A DNA stretch of 64,000 nt from Albidovulum litorale (GCF_025751495.1 NZ_JAOWKZ010000001.1:565920-629919); one strand, 5' to 3'. Shown: positions 15,728-25,381, numbered from the stretch's first letter. Notes: a model not told the origin generated them from the letters alone. Translations and numbers: made by a program.

Positions 15728-17506
15728 ATGCCCAGCTACACGGCGCCCACACGCGACATACAATTCGTCCTGAACGAGGTTCTGGACGTCGCGAACAGCG
15801 ATGTGCCGGGCTATTCCGAACTGGAACCGGATTTCACCGCAGCGGTTCTGGAAGAATGCGGCAAGCTCAACTCTGAGGTGCTGGCGCCCCTGAATGTCGT
15901 TGGCGACAAGGAAGGCTGCCGTCTGGAAAACGGCGTCGTGCGCACGCCCACGGGCTTCAAGGCGGCCTTCGATCAGGTTCGCGAAGGCGGCTGGACCGGC
16001 CTCGACATGCCCGAAGAGTTCGGCGGCCAGAACATGCCTTACGTCATGGGCATCGCCACGCTGGAAATGTTCGCCTCGGCCAACCAGGCCTTCGCCATGT
16101 ATCAGGGTCTGACCCATGGTGCGGCCTCGGCCATCCTCGCTCACGGATCGGAACACCAGAAGGCGACCTACCTGCCCAAGATGGTCAGTTGCGACTGGAC
16201 GGGCACCATGAACCTGACCGAGCCGCATTGCGGCACCGATCTGGGGCTGATGCGCACCAAGGCCGAACCGCAGGCCGACGGCAGCTATGCCATCACCGGG
16301 CAGAAGATCTTCATCTCGGCCGGCGAACACGACATGGCCGACAACATCATCCATCTGGTTCTGGCCAAGATCCCCGGCGGGCCCGAGGGGATCAAGGGTG
16401 TGAGCCTCTTCATCGTGCCGAAATTCCTGGTGAAGGAAGACGGCAGCCTGGGGGAACGCAACGCGCTCTCCTGTGGCAAGATCGAGGAAAAGATGGGCAT
16501 CCACGGCAACTCGACCTGCGTTATGAACTATGACGGGGCCAAGGGTTTTCTGATCGGCGAGATGCACAAGGGCATGCGGGCCATGTTCACGATGATGAAC
16601 GAGGCGCGTCTGGGCGTCGGCATGCAGGGTCTCGCACAGGCCGAGGCCGCCTATCAGAACGCGGTGGCCTATGCCAAGGACCGGCTGCAGGGCCGTGCGG
16701 TGACGGGCGCGGAAAACCCCGACGGACCCGCTGACCCGCTGATTGTCCATCCCGATATCCGCCGAAGCCTGATGGACCAGAAAAGTTTCACCGAAGGGGC
16801 GCGCGCCTTTATCCTCTGGGGTTCAACGCTGATCGACAAGTCGCATCGCGGCGGGGATGCCGACGCGGAGGGCATGATCTCGCTCCTGACCCCGGTCATC
16901 AAGGGTTTCCTCACCGATCGCGGTTACGACATGACGGTGCAGGCCCAGCAGATCTATGGCGGCCACGGCTATATCGAGGAATGGGGCATGTCGCAGTTCA
17001 CCCGCGACGCCCGGATTGCGATGATCTACGAGGGCGCTAATGGCGTTCAGGCGCTCGACCTCGTCGGTCGCAAACTGGCCGCCGATGGCGGCAAGCATGT
17101 GATGGCCTTCTTCGACATGGTGAAGAGCTTCATCAAGGAAAACGAAGGCGACGAGGGCCTGAAGAAGGACTTCCTCGAGCCTTTGAAGGCAGCCTCGAAA
17201 GACCTTCAGGCGGCCGGGATGTTTTTCATGCAGAACGGCATGAAGAACCCCAATGCCGCGCTCGCGGGCTCCTACGACTTCATGCACCTTTTCGGCCATG
17301 TCTGCCTCGGCCTGATGTGGGCGCGCTCGGCCAAGGTGGCGCTTGCGGCGCTCGCGGGCGGCGCTTCCGACACCGCGTTTTACGAAAACAAGCTCACGAC
17401 GGGGCGCTACTACATGGCCCGGCAACTGCCGATGACGGCGACCCATCTCGCGCGCATCCAGTCGGGTGCCGATGTCGTGATGACGCTGCCTGCCGACGCG
17501 TTCTAA
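15728..17506 (+). CDS. acyl-CoA dehydrogenase, large form (DmdC/FadE-like)
   Basis: FAD-dependent acyl-CoA dehydrogenase of 592 residues, which desaturates an acyl-CoA at the alpha-beta position. The order is N-terminal helical domain, central beta domain ([23 protein letters not shown]), C-terminal helical domain with [18 protein letters not shown] and the catalytic-base region [18 protein letters not shown], then an extra C-terminal domain found in the about 590-residue subfamily. That subfamily includes DmdC, which acts on 3-methylmercaptopropionyl-CoA, and general acyl-CoA dehydrogenases. The exact substrate cannot be settled from sequence. It follows the second MerR gene and heads the oxidation cluster. 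Confidence 0.94.
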   Translation: MPSYTAPTRDIQFVLNEVLDVANSDVPGYSELEPDFTAAVLEECGKLNSEVLAPLNVVGDKEGCRLENGVVRTPTGFKAAFDQVREGGWTGLDMPEEFGGQNMPYVMGIATLEMFASANQAFAMYQGLTHGAASAILAHGSEHQKATYLPKMVSCDWTGTMNLTEPHCGTDLGLMRTKAEPQADGSYAITGQKIFISAGEHDMADNIIHLVLAKIPGGPEGIKGVSLFIVPKFLVKEDGSLGERNALSCGKIEEKMGIHGNSTCVMNYDGAKGFLIGEMHKGMRAMFTMMNEARLGVGMQGLAQAEAAYQNAVAYAKDRLQGRAVTGAENPDGPADPLIVHPDIRRSLMDQKSFTEGARAFILWGSTLIDKSHRGGDADAEGMISLLTPVIKGFLTDRGYDMTVQAQQIYGGHGYIEEWGMSQFTRDARIAMIYEGANGVQALDLVGRKLAADGGKHVMAFFDMVKSFIKENEGDEGLKKDFLEPLKAASKDLQAAGMFFMQNGMKNPNAALAGSYDFMHLFGHVCLGLMWARSAKVALAALAGGASDTAFYENKLTTGRYYMARQLPMTATHLARIQSGADVVMTLPADAF

Positions 17507-17582
17507 AGTCTCCGGGAAGAGACACGCATGGACGGCTCCCGCGGCACATCGCGGGGGTCAGACCGAACGCCAGAGGACCCGA

Positions 17583-17795
17583 ATGCCCAAACGCCTGCGC
17601 CTGACCCGACGTTTCCCGGCAGCAATGTCGAACGACGCCTATCGCACGCTGTCGCGCTTTGCCGACGAGGCCGAGATCACGACCGACGAGGCGCTGACTT
17701 TCCTCTTCGAGCATTTCGGATCTGTGACGCACAAGGACAACCTCACCCACCGGCTCAGGTTATTCAAAGCCGAGCTTGAAGACCGGAAGGCATGA
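17583..17795 (+). CDS. small conserved-looking hypothetical protein
   Basis: A 70-residue basic protein starting at an ATG with AGAGGA six to eight bases upstream. The sequence is helical and charged (DAYRTLSRFADEAEITTDEALTFLFEHF), without cysteines, signal peptide or membrane segment; the Thr-Asp-Glu-Ala-Leu helix might belong to a small helix-turn-helix or ribbon-helix-helix fold, but this is not certain. It lies between the acyl-CoA dehydrogenase and glutathione transferase genes on the same strand, with a small hairpin (17538-17555) before it. Confidence 0.65.
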   Translation: MPKRLRLTRRFPAAMSNDAYRTLSRFADEAEITTDEALTFLFEHFGSVTHKDNLTHRLRLFKAELEDRKA

Positions 17796-18099
17796 GCAGG
17801 ATGGCGATGTCGGAATTGAGTATTTTTGCCAAGAAGAAATACAAGATGCGCCCCGGAAACGACGTCGGCCCTCAAACCTGGGGTGCTTCTCGTCGATCCC
17901 GGAGCGACTTCTCCTTGGGCGGTCATCGGCACTCCTGCCTGTACCGCCCCGCGAAACTCGCCCGATTCTGGTTAACAAATCCTTGTTCTTCTTGGCGAAA
18001 ATACTCCACGGGGTCGCCATTGGGTGCGCCATTGGTTCGAGCACCAATGGCGACGGGGTGTGAAACCCCCGCTGGCGCGACATTCAGCAGGGGCACGGC
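17796..18099. other. 304-base gap with paired inverted repeats and hairpin
   Basis: No gene is supported here. GAGTATTTTTGCCAAGAAGAA at 17818-17838 is matched by its inverse at 17986-18006 (20 of 21 bases), and a strong hairpin follows at 18013-18054. The stretch interrupts an otherwise tight cluster, so the genes on either side probably have separate transcripts. Confidence 0.6.
18013..18054 (+). terminator. strong hairpin upstream of the GST gene
   Basis: GTCGCCATTGGGTGC (18013-18027) pairs with the 14-base arm 18041-18054 with one bulged G, around a 13-base loop. No T-run follows directly, so it could be a Rho-assisted terminator, a processing site or a leader structure of the GST gene. 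Confidence 0.5.
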
Positions 18100-18738
18100 A
18101 TGACTGCAAAACTCCACTGCTTTGGCGAAAGCGGCAATGCCTACAAGGCGGCGCTGACGCTGGAACTTTCCGGCTATAACTGGGAACCGGTCTTCGTCGA
18201 TTTCTTCAACGGCGCGACACGCACACCCGAGTTTCGCAAGCTCAATGTCATGGGAGAGGTGCCGGTCTTTGAGGAAGACGGCCAGACACTCAGCCAGTCC
18301 GGCGCGATCATGTATCATGTCGTCAAGCGGACGGGCAAACTCGGCGGCGCACCGGGCAAGGCCGAAGAGGTCTTGCGCTGGGTCCTGTGGGACAATCACA
18401 AGATGTCCTCGCAGGCCGGGATGACCCGGTTCCTGATGAACTTCCTGCCCGAGGACAAGCGCCCCAGGGACGTCATCGCCTTCATGCAGGCCCGCCTCAA
18501 GAATGCCTATGCCGCGCTTGACGCCCATCTGAAGGGCCGCGACTGGATCGTCGGCGGCGGCCCGACCATCGCCGACATCTCGGCTTGCGGCTACCTCTAT
18601 TACCCTGAGCCCTTCGGTTTCGACCGCAAGGACTGGCCCGAAATCGACCGCTGGCTGGCGGGCATTTCTGCCCTGCCCGGCTGGAAACATCCCTATGACC
18701 TTATGCCCGGCAACCCCTCTGACCGGGCGGCGAACTGA
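18100..18738 (+). CDS. glutathione S-transferase family protein
   Basis: A 212-residue cytosolic protein with an N-terminal thioredoxin-like GST domain (LHCFGESGNAYKAALTLEL, then NVMGEVPVFEEDGQTLSQSGAIMYHV with the cis-proline after Val and the SQS glutathione contact) and an all-helical C-terminal domain (PTIADISACGYLYY). It could detoxify reactive acyl or enoyl products made by the neighbouring pathway; that link rests on position only. The thiolase gene follows 12 bases after its stop. Confidence 0.92.
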   Translation: MTAKLHCFGESGNAYKAALTLELSGYNWEPVFVDFFNGATRTPEFRKLNVMGEVPVFEEDGQTLSQSGAIMYHVVKRTGKLGGAPGKAEEVLRWVLWDNHKMSSQAGMTRFLMNFLPEDKRPRDVIAFMQARLKNAYAALDAHLKGRDWIVGGGPTIADISACGYLYYPEPFGFDRKDWPEIDRWLAGISALPGWKHPYDLMPGNPSDRAAN

Positions 18739-18750
18739 CCGGAGGACACG

Positions 18751-19962
18751 ATGACCGAAGCCTATATCTATGACGCCGTGCGCAGCCCGCGCGGCAAGGG
18801 CCGCGCCGATGGCGCGCTCCATGAAGTGACCTCTGTCGCACTCTCGGCGAAGATCCTGAACGCCGTGAAGGAACGCAATAACCTTGCGGGCCACGCTGTC
18901 GAGGACGTGATCTGGGGCAACGTGACCCAGGTCGGCGAACAAGGCGGATGCCTCGCCCGTTCTGCCGTGCTGCTCTCGGACCTCGACGAACGCATCCCGG
19001 GCCTTGCCATCAACCGCTTCTGTGCCTCTGGCATGGAAGCCGTGAACCTTGCCGCCAATCAGGTAAAGGGCGGCGCCGGTCAGGCCTATATCGCGGGTGG
19101 CGTCGAAATGATGGGCCGCGTTGCCATGGGATCGGACGGGGCGGCGATCGCCGTCGATCCGACGCTGGCGATGAAGACCTATTTCGTTCCGCAGGGCATT
19201 TCCGCCGACATCATCGCCACCGAATACGGGTTCAGCCGAGATGAGGCGGATGCGCTTGCGGTGGAGTCTCAAAACCGCGCTGCAAAGGCTTGGGAAGACA
19301 AGCGTTTCGCCAAGTCTATCGTCACGATCCGCGACCAGAATGGGCTGCCGATCCTCGACCATGACGAATACATGCGCCCCGGCACCGACATGCAGACCCT
19401 TGGCGCGCTGAAAGCCTCGTTCAAGGATATGGGCGAGGTCATGCCCGGTTTCGACAAGGTCGCGCTGATGAAATATCCGCATCTGGAGCGGATCAATCAT
19501 ATCCACCACGCCGGCAACTCCTCTGGCATCGTGGATGGGGCGGCGGCCGTCCTGATCGGCAACAAGGAATTCGGTGAGGCCCACGGCCTGAAACCCCGCG
19601 CCCGCATCCGCGCCACGGCCAAGATCGGCACCGATCCGACGATCATGCTGACCGGCCCGGTGCCGGTGACCGAGAAAATTCTGAAGGACAGCGGCATGTC
19701 GATCAACGACATCGACCTCTTTGAGGTTAATGAGGCCTTCGCCTCCGTCGTTCTGCGCTTCATGCAGGCCTTCGACGTCGACAATTCCAAGGTCAACGTC
19801 AATGGCGGCTCCATCGCCATGGGCCACCCGCTTGGCGCCACGGGTGCCATCATCATCGGCACGCTTCTGGATGAGCTGGAGCGCAGCGGCAAGGGCACCG
19901 GCCTCGCCACGCTCTGCATCGCCTCCGGCATGGGTGCGGCCACGATCATCGAGCGGGTGTGA
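18751..19962 (+). CDS. fadA: acetyl-CoA C-acyltransferase (thiolase)
   Basis: Thiolase of 403 residues that cleaves 3-ketoacyl-CoA with CoA in beta-oxidation. The nucleophile cysteine is in NRFCASGMEAVN, the histidine in VNEAFASVVLRF with NGGSIAMGHPLGATG, and the second cysteine in LCIASGMGAATI. The protein pairs with the multifunctional FadJ-type enzyme two genes downstream. GGAGG lies before the ATG. Its stop lies at or overlaps the start of the cupin gene. Confidence 0.94.
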   Translation: MTEAYIYDAVRSPRGKGRADGALHEVTSVALSAKILNAVKERNNLAGHAVEDVIWGNVTQVGEQGGCLARSAVLLSDLDERIPGLAINRFCASGMEAVNLAANQVKGGAGQAYIAGGVEMMGRVAMGSDGAAIAVDPTLAMKTYFVPQGISADIIATEYGFSRDEADALAVESQNRAAKAWEDKRFAKSIVTIRDQNGLPILDHDEYMRPGTDMQTLGALKASFKDMGEVMPGFDKVALMKYPHLERINHIHHAGNSSGIVDGAAAVLIGNKEFGEAHGLKPRARIRATAKIGTDPTIMLTGPVPVTEKILKDSGMSINDIDLFEVNEAFASVVLRFMQAFDVDNSKVNVNGGSIAMGHPLGATGAIIIGTLLDELERSGKGTGLATLCIASGMGAATIIERV

Positions 19963-19964
19963 CC

Positions 19965-20438
19965 ATGCCCGTCATCGACAAAAGCAAGGTGCCGGTGAAG
20001 ACCGGCTCCATCTATCCCGAACCCTATGCCAGCCAGATGGCCGGGCGATCCAGCCTGCGCCTCGGCGATGCTGGCGGGCTGACACAGTTCGGTGCGAATG
20101 AGGTGATCCTTGCGCCCGGCGCGCTGTCCAGCTTGCGCCACTGGCATCACCGCGAGGATGAGTTCGTGATGGTCACGCAAGGCGAATGCGTGCTGGTGCA
20201 GGATGAGGGCGAGACCCTCATGCGCCCCGGCGATTGCGCCGCCTTTCCGGCGGGCGATCCGAACGGCCATCATTTCATCAACAAATCGGCAGCCGAGGCG
20301 CGGTTCCTCGTCATCGGCTCCCGCATGAACCCCGAAAAAGCCACCTATTCCGATGTCGATCTGGAAGTGGAGCTGAAGGACGGCAAGGCCACATTCACCC
20401 ATAAGGACGGCACCCCCTATCAGGGAGACAGAACATGA
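19965..20438 (+). CDS. cupin-domain protein within the beta-oxidation operon
   Basis: A 157-residue single-domain cupin. The metal-binding motif is LRHWHHREDEFVMVTQGE (two His, one Glu) and motif 2 is RPGDCAAFPAGDPNGHHF, so a mononuclear metal site is likely. The start may be ATG at 19965, or GTG at 19959 which would overlap the thiolase stop (GTGA). Its stop overlaps the next start (ATGA), so it is firmly co-translated with thiolase and FadJ. Its substrate is unknown; a role as an auxiliary isomerase, decarboxylase or sensor is only inference. Confidence 0.9.
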   Translation: MPVIDKSKVPVKTGSIYPEPYASQMAGRSSLRLGDAGGLTQFGANEVILAPGALSSLRHWHHREDEFVMVTQGECVLVQDEGETLMRPGDCAAFPAGDPNGHHFINKSAAEARFLVIGSRMNPEKATYSDVDLEVELKDGKATFTHKDGTPYQGDRT

Positions 20439-22636
20439 CCGATTTCACCTACGAAGTGGACGCAGACGGCGTCGCCATCATCACCTGGGACGTACCGAAC
20501 AAGTCGATGAACGTCCTGAACCTCGACAGCATGGTCACGCTGGAGGGCTTCGTCGATCAGGCGCTGGCCGACGACAAGGTGAAGGGCGTGATCCTGACCT
20601 CTGGCAAGAAGGATTTCGCCGGAGGCATGGACCTCAACGTCATCGCCAAGATGAAGGAAAGTGCCGGCGACGACCCGGCGCGGGGTCTTTTCGAAGGGAT
20701 CATGAAGTTCCACGGGCTGGAGCGGAAGATCGAGCTTGCGGGCATGGACTTCAAGACCAAGAAGGGCGGCAAGCCCATCGCCGCCGCCCTGCCCGGCACA
20801 GCCCTTGGTATCGGGCTGGAAATTCCGCTCTCCTGTCACCGGATCATTGCCGCCGACAACCCCAAGGCGAAGATCGGCCTGCCGGAGATCATGGTCGGCA
20901 TCTTTCCCGGAGCGGGCGGCACGATGCGCCTGACCCGCAAGCTGGGCGCGATGGCGGCGGCACCGTTCCTGCTGGAAGGCAAGCTTTCCGATCCGAAGAA
21001 GGCAAAGGCCGCGGGCATCATCGATGAGGTCGTGGCGCCCGAAGACCTGATGACCCGCGCCAAGGAATGGGTCCTGTCGGCGACCGACGCCGATATCGTC
21101 AAACCGTGGGACGCCAAGGGATACAAGATGCCCGGCGGCACGCCCTATCACCCGGCGGGATTTATGACATTCGTCGGGGCCTCGGCCATGGTCCATGGCA
21201 AGACGCAGGGCGTCTATCCGGCGGCGAAGGCGCTGCTGGCGGCGGTCTATGAGGGCGCCATGGTGCCCTTCGACACCGCGCTGAAGATCGAGGCGCGCTG
21301 GTTCACCAATGTGCTGATGAACCCCTCGTCGGCGGCGATGATCCGCAGCCTCTTCATCAACAAGGAGGCCTTGGAGAAAGGCGCGAACCGCCCGAAGGTC
21401 GATGACCAGACGGTGAAGAAGGTGGGCGTGCTCGGTGCTGGCATGATGGGCGCGGGCATCGCCTATGTCTCGGCCAGCGCGGGCATCGAGGTTGTGCTGA
21501 TCGACGCGAAACAGGAGGCCGCCGACAAGGGCAAGTCCTATTCCGAAGGGCTCTTGGACAAGGGCATGAAGCGGGGCAAGGTGACGGCCGAGAAGAAGGC
21601 CGAGGTTCTTGGCCGGATCAATGCGACGACCGATTATGCCGCGCTTCAGGGCTGCGACCTGATCGTCGAGGCGGTCTTTGAGGATATGGGCGTCAAGGCC
21701 GACGTGACAGCGAAGGCCGAAGCCGTCATCCCGGCGGATGCGATCTTTGCCACCAACACCTCGACCCTGCCGATCTCGGACCTTGCCAAGGCGTCGAAGC
21801 GGCCCGAGCAGTTCATCGGCATCCACTTCTTCTCGCCTGTCGACAAGATGATGCTGGTGGAGATCATCAAGGGAAAGGAAACCGGCGACGTGGCCGTGGC
21901 CAAGGCGCTCGACTTCGTGCGGCAGATCAGGAAGACGCCGATCGTCGTCAACGATGCGCGCTTCTTCTACGCCAACCGCTGCATCATTCCCTATATCAAC
22001 GAAGGCATCCGCATGGTGGCCGAGGGCGTCGAACCGGCGCTGATCGAGAATGCCGCGAAGCTCTTGGGCTTCCCGCTTGGGCCGCTGCAACTCGTCGATG
22101 AGACCTCCATCGACCTTGGCGTGAAGATCGCCAAGGCGACGAAGGCGGCGATGGGCGATGCCTATCCTGACAGCGCGGTTGACGAGGTCCTCTTCGCGAT
22201 GGCCGACAGGGGCCGTCTGGGGCGCAAGTCCAATGCGGGCTTTTACGCCTATGACGATAAAGGCGGGCGTTTGGGGCTCTGGGAGGAATTGGGCGCGGTC
22301 TGGCCGGTGGCCGACACGCAACCCGACCTGCATGAGGTCCAGCACCGGCTGATGATGGCGCAGGTGCTGGAGGCGGTCAGGGCGCTGGAAGAGGGCGTGC
22401 TGGAGGACATCCGCGAAGGCGATGTGGGCGCGATCCTCGGCTGGGGCTTCGCGCCCTGGTCGGGCGGTCCGTTCGCATGGCTCGACATCATCGGGGCCGA
22501 ACAGGCCGTGGCGATCTGCGGGGGCTTGGAAAACCGCTATGGCGCCCGCTTTGTGGCGCCCAAGCTGCTCCGTGACCTCGCGGCGAAGGGAGAAACCTTC
22601 TATGGTCGCCTGTCGCCCGTCGGCAAAGCGGCCTGA
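20435..22636 (+). CDS. fadJ: 3-hydroxyacyl-CoA dehydrogenase/enoyl-CoA hydratase, multifunctional
   Basis: A 733-residue fusion enzyme for the middle steps of beta-oxidation. Residues about 1-200 form the crotonase domain (SGKKDFAGGMDLNV oxyanion loop, GLPEIMVGIFPGAGGTMRL with the catalytic Glu). About 320-500 form the NAD-binding dehydrogenase domain (VGVLGAGMMGAGIAYVSA, FATNTSTLPIS, GIHFFSPVDKM), and the rest the C-terminal dehydrogenase domains (NRCIIPYINEG). It acts with the thiolase encoded two genes upstream. Length and order are those of FadJ/FadB alpha subunits. A GC-rich hairpin follows its stop. Confidence 0.96.
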   Translation: MTDFTYEVDADGVAIITWDVPNKSMNVLNLDSMVTLEGFVDQALADDKVKGVILTSGKKDFAGGMDLNVIAKMKESAGDDPARGLFEGIMKFHGLERKIELAGMDFKTKKGGKPIAAALPGTALGIGLEIPLSCHRIIAADNPKAKIGLPEIMVGIFPGAGGTMRLTRKLGAMAAAPFLLEGKLSDPKKAKAAGIIDEVVAPEDLMTRAKEWVLSATDADIVKPWDAKGYKMPGGTPYHPAGFMTFVGASAMVHGKTQGVYPAAKALLAAVYEGAMVPFDTALKIEARWFTNVLMNPSSAAMIRSLFINKEALEKGANRPKVDDQTVKKVGVLGAGMMGAGIAYVSASAGIEVVLIDAKQEAADKGKSYSEGLLDKGMKRGKVTAEKKAEVLGRINATTDYAALQGCDLIVEAVFEDMGVKADVTAKAEAVIPADAIFATNTSTLPISDLAKASKRPEQFIGIHFFSPVDKMMLVEIIKGKETGDVAVAKALDFVRQIRKTPIVVNDARFFYANRCIIPYINEGIRMVAEGVEPALIENAAKLLGFPLGPLQLVDETSIDLGVKIAKATKAAMGDAYPDSAVDEVLFAMADRGRLGRKSNAGFYAYDDKGGRLGLWEELGAVWPVADTQPDLHEVQHRLMMAQVLEAVRALEEGVLEDIREGDVGAILGWGFAPWSGGPFAWLDIIGAEQAVAICGGLENRYGARFVAPKLLRDLAAKGETFYGRLSPVGKAA

Positions 22637-22639
22637 AAA

Positions 22640-22662
22640 GGCGGCGGGGGGTAGCCCCCGCC
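22640..22662 (+). terminator. terminator-like hairpin after the fadJ-type gene
   Basis: GGCGG and GGGGG on the left pair with CCCCCGCC on the right around a GTAG loop with one bulge. It has no T-run and is placed four bases after the stop codon. Confidence 0.45.
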
Positions 22663-22796
22663 TCCACCCCGCGGCGGTCGACAGCGCAAATGGCGACAGC
22701 CAAGTTCGACTTCGCCGAAGCCTCCCCGTTTCTACACCCCCATGAAACCCTTGCGGCCCCCTGCAAGACATGCAACTTGCGATGGCAGGGGGTGCC

Positions 22797-23690
22797 ATGG
22801 CTTTTCCGATCCACGAACTGGCGGCGCTTGGCACCGCGACCTGCTGGGCGACAACCGGCATTCTGGCCTCTGACGCCGTCCGGGCGCTTGGGCCATTTCA
22901 TTTCAACCTGATCCGCCAGGGCCTGGTGGCCCTGCTTCTGGCCGCAATCGTTCTGACCTCCGGCACCATGGCACTGCCCAACTGGCACGGGATCGTGGTG
23001 CTGGCGCTGTCGGGCGTTATCGGCATCCTCCTGGGCGATACGTTCAACTTCGCTGCGGTCGGCCGGCTCGGACCACGACGCGCGGGCGCGATCTATGCGC
23101 TGAACGCCCCGATGGCGGCCGTGCTCGCCTGGCTGGTCCTTGGCGAACGGCTTGGTGGGCAGGCGGCGCTTGGCATCGGCATCACGGTCACCGGTGTCGC
23201 GCTGGCGATCATGGGGCGGCCACCCCAGACCGCGCACCGGTTCGAGCAGATGAACGGTCGGCTGCGGGCGGGCCTGTTCTTCGGTCTTCTGGCCGCACTT
23301 GGTCAGGCCATCGGGGCCCTGATCGCCCGGCCCTATATGCAGGGCGGGCTCGACCCCTATGTGGGGTCGCTGATCCGGGTCGGTGCCTCGGGGCTGATGA
23401 TGGGCGTTGTGGCTGCCCTCCCCCTCGCCCCGCCACGCCCCGTATCAATCAGCCGAACTGCACTTGTGCTGACCGCGCTGACGGCGGTGATCGGGCTACT
23501 GCTGGGCATGACGTTGTTTCTCTACGCGCTTCAGGGCGCGAAAACCGGGATCATCGCGACGCTTTCAGCGACATCCCCGGTGATCATCCTGCCGCTCCTC
23601 TGGATCAGAACCGGCCAGCGACCCAGCGCCAAGAGCTGGGCTGGCGCAGCCCTCGCCGTGGCGGGGCTGGCGCTGATCTTCACCAGATAG
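22797..23690 (+). CDS. DMT-superfamily (EamA) transporter 1
   Basis: Inner-membrane exporter of 297 residues with ten helices in two EamA repeats (about 5-138 and 150-295). The ATG at 22797 is preferred because GCAGGGGG precedes it and the first helix follows at once. Typical features are LGDTFNFAAVGRLGPRRAGAIYALNAPMAAVLAWLVLGE in repeat one, here cited only by its LNAPMAAVLAWLVLGERL core, and the matching SPVIILPLLWIRTGQRPS end of repeat two. EamA proteins export amino acids or metabolites; no substrate can be assigned. Confidence 0.9.
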   Translation: MAFPIHELAALGTATCWATTGILASDAVRALGPFHFNLIRQGLVALLLAAIVLTSGTMALPNWHGIVVLALSGVIGILLGDTFNFAAVGRLGPRRAGAIYALNAPMAAVLAWLVLGERLGGQAALGIGITVTGVALAIMGRPPQTAHRFEQMNGRLRAGLFFGLLAALGQAIGALIARPYMQGGLDPYVGSLIRVGASGLMMGVVAALPLAPPRPVSISRTALVLTALTAVIGLLLGMTLFLYALQGAKTGIIATLSATSPVIILPLLWIRTGQRPSAKSWAGAALAVAGLALIFTR

Positions 23691-23696
23691 GCGCGC

Positions 23697-24353
23697 CTAG
23701 TCTGGGTCGAAGCGATAGCCAAACCGCTCAATGTCAGCAGCGCAAACTTGCGCGACCGTTTCGGCATCGTCAGCCGAATAAAGCCGCCGCCAGTCGCTCG
23801 GTCGATCCGATGCATTCTCGACGGCGAGCGGCGCAAGCCGAAAGCCGAGATGGGCCTCGAACGGGATCACGTCTTCGTCGAAATGCTCCAGCCGGATGAA
23901 GAGGTCACAACGCTCATTCCCTCCGGAAGTTTTCACATAACTTCCATAGGGATGTAAGGCAAAGCTCTTGCGGGTTTCGGACGCGTTCAGGAAGTCACTG
24001 AACTCCGATTCCTTCGCCAGCGCCACGGCGGGATGGGCGAAGCTCTGGGCGCGCAGCCAGTGATAATAACTGACCATCCGGTCCCAGGGATTGCGCACCA
24101 TGGTCACAGTGAAAAACGAACCAATTTCTTCGTCCGTGGCGAGGCCGCGAATATGGGCAAGCGTCGAATGCTTCCAAAGCCGTCCGGCGGTCTCAACCCC
24201 CTTCAGCCGTCCCTTTCGCGCCTTCGCCTTCGGCGTGTCGCCAACGAAGATATCGTCGCGCTTCGCCCGCGCCTCCAGCGCCAGCGTCAGCGCCGTTCCC
24301 CCGGTCTTGGGGATATGGATGAAGATATAGCGGCGCCCGCGCGACAGGATCAT
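23697..24353 (-). CDS. sulfotransferase-family protein
   Basis: A 218-residue protein of the Sulfotransfer_2 type. The PAPS 5'-phosphosulfate loop is IHIPKTGGTAL (near residues 12-22) and the 3'-phosphate-binding region is VTMVRNPWDRMVSYYHWL. Such enzymes sulfate carbohydrates or other surface molecules; in marine alphaproteobacteria they are often orphan. The start at 24353 places the first strand just before the loop. It lies ten bases downstream of a DMT transporter gene and is probably co-transcribed with it. Confidence 0.9.
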   Translation of the reverse strand: MILSRGRRYIFIHIPKTGGTALTLALEARAKRDDIFVGDTPKAKARKGRLKGVETAGRLWKHSTLAHIRGLATDEEIGSFFTVTMVRNPWDRMVSYYHWLRAQSFAHPAVALAKESEFSDFLNASETRKSFALHPYGSYVKTSGGNERCDLFIRLEHFDEDVIPFEAHLGFRLAPLAVENASDRPSDWRRLYSADDAETVAQVCAADIERFGYRFDPD

Positions 24354-24363
24354 GCAGGCGAAT

Positions 24364-25287
24364 TTATCTCCCGCGAAGCGCGATGATAAGCCCTGCGGCA
24401 AAGATCATGACGATGCCCGAGACCGCCGTCGGGGCCAGCACATCGCCCCAGATCACATAGGCCCAAAAGGCCGAGGCGGGCAGGATCACGTATTCGAAGA
24501 TCGCAACCCGGCTGGCCTCGGCAACCTGATAGGCCTTGATCATCATGCCCACCCCAAGAAGCGAGCCCGCCGCCTGCACGAAAGTCCAGAAAAGGAAGGT
24601 CGACGTGGGCCAGACCGCGCCGCGAATGATGAACCCGTCGGCCCCCGCAGGCACCTCCTGCGGCCAGAGCGCGAAAGCCGCCATACCGATCAGGCCAAAG
24701 ACGCCGAGGGCGCCAAAGAACCCTATCAGCAGTGTTTCCGCCGTCTCGCCCGCGCACCATTGCCGCGTCGCGATATTGCCAAGCGCATAAAGCGCACCCG
24801 CCCCGATGGGCAGAAGCGTGAGCGGGCTCAGAAGCGTCCCCTGCCCCGGCCCGAGGACGAGCATCGCACCGCCGAACCCTAGGATCACGCCGAGTATCCG
24901 GAACGGTCCAAGCGCCTGGCCAAAGATGAAGCGGGAAATCAGCAGGGTGAAGATGGGTGCCGTGAAAAGCCCCGCCGCCACGGTTGCGACCGGCAGGAAG
25001 GCGAGGCAGCCGAAATAGACGATCATCGCCGTGCCGTGCAGCGCACTCCGCCCCGCAACCGCCGCCCAGTTGCGCGGGCGCAGCCGCCAGCCCATGACCG
25101 CCGCGACCGCCCCGAGGATCACGAAGCCGAAAGCCGTCCGGGTTGCAAAGAACTGCCAGAGCCCGGCATCGCGCGCGATAAGCTGCACGTAATTGTCGGT
25201 AAACCCGATCGCCATGGCGTAACCGAGGATTAGAAACGCCGCGAGGATCGTCGCATTCACCGCCCTCGGCTCAGCTTCTGTCGTCAT
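24364..25287 (-). CDS. DMT-superfamily (EamA) transporter 2
   Basis: A 307-residue ten-helix inner-membrane protein with two EamA repeats. It includes FATRTAFGFVILG, SALHGTAMIVYFGCLAFLPVATVAAGLFTAP (only its VATVAAGLFTAPIFTLL end is diagnostic) and, in repeat two, AYQVAEASRVAIFEYVILP. The start at 25287 follows the weak site GGTGGC and is divergent from the acyl-CoA synthetase gene. The next gene on the strand encodes a sulfotransferase. The substrate is unknown. Confidence 0.9.
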   Translation of the reverse strand: MTTEAEPRAVNATILAAFLILGYAMAIGFTDNYVQLIARDAGLWQFFATRTAFGFVILGAVAAVMGWRLRPRNWAAVAGRSALHGTAMIVYFGCLAFLPVATVAAGLFTAPIFTLLISRFIFGQALGPFRILGVILGFGGAMLVLGPGQGTLLSPLTLLPIGAGALYALGNIATRQWCAGETAETLLIGFFGALGVFGLIGMAAFALWPQEVPAGADGFIIRGAVWPTSTFLFWTFVQAAGSLLGVGMMIKAYQVAEASRVAIFEYVILPASAFWAYVIWGDVLAPTAVSGIVMIFAAGLIIALRGR

Positions 25288-25381
25288 ATCGCCACCAAAT
25301 GTCGAATCCCGGTATCCTTGAAGCCGCTGCGATGGCAATAATCGCGCCGGTTAGCGACATCTTCGGTCGGGGAGGACTGGT

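Noticed and set aside
17776-18103. Short ORFs in the gap before the GST gene
   Set aside because: No ribosome-binding site of note, overlapping inverted repeats and a hairpin, and no recognisable protein features.
20420-22861. 813-residue minus-strand ORF antisense to the FadJ-type gene
   Set aside because: No family features; the plus strand has a complete multifunctional beta-oxidation enzyme.
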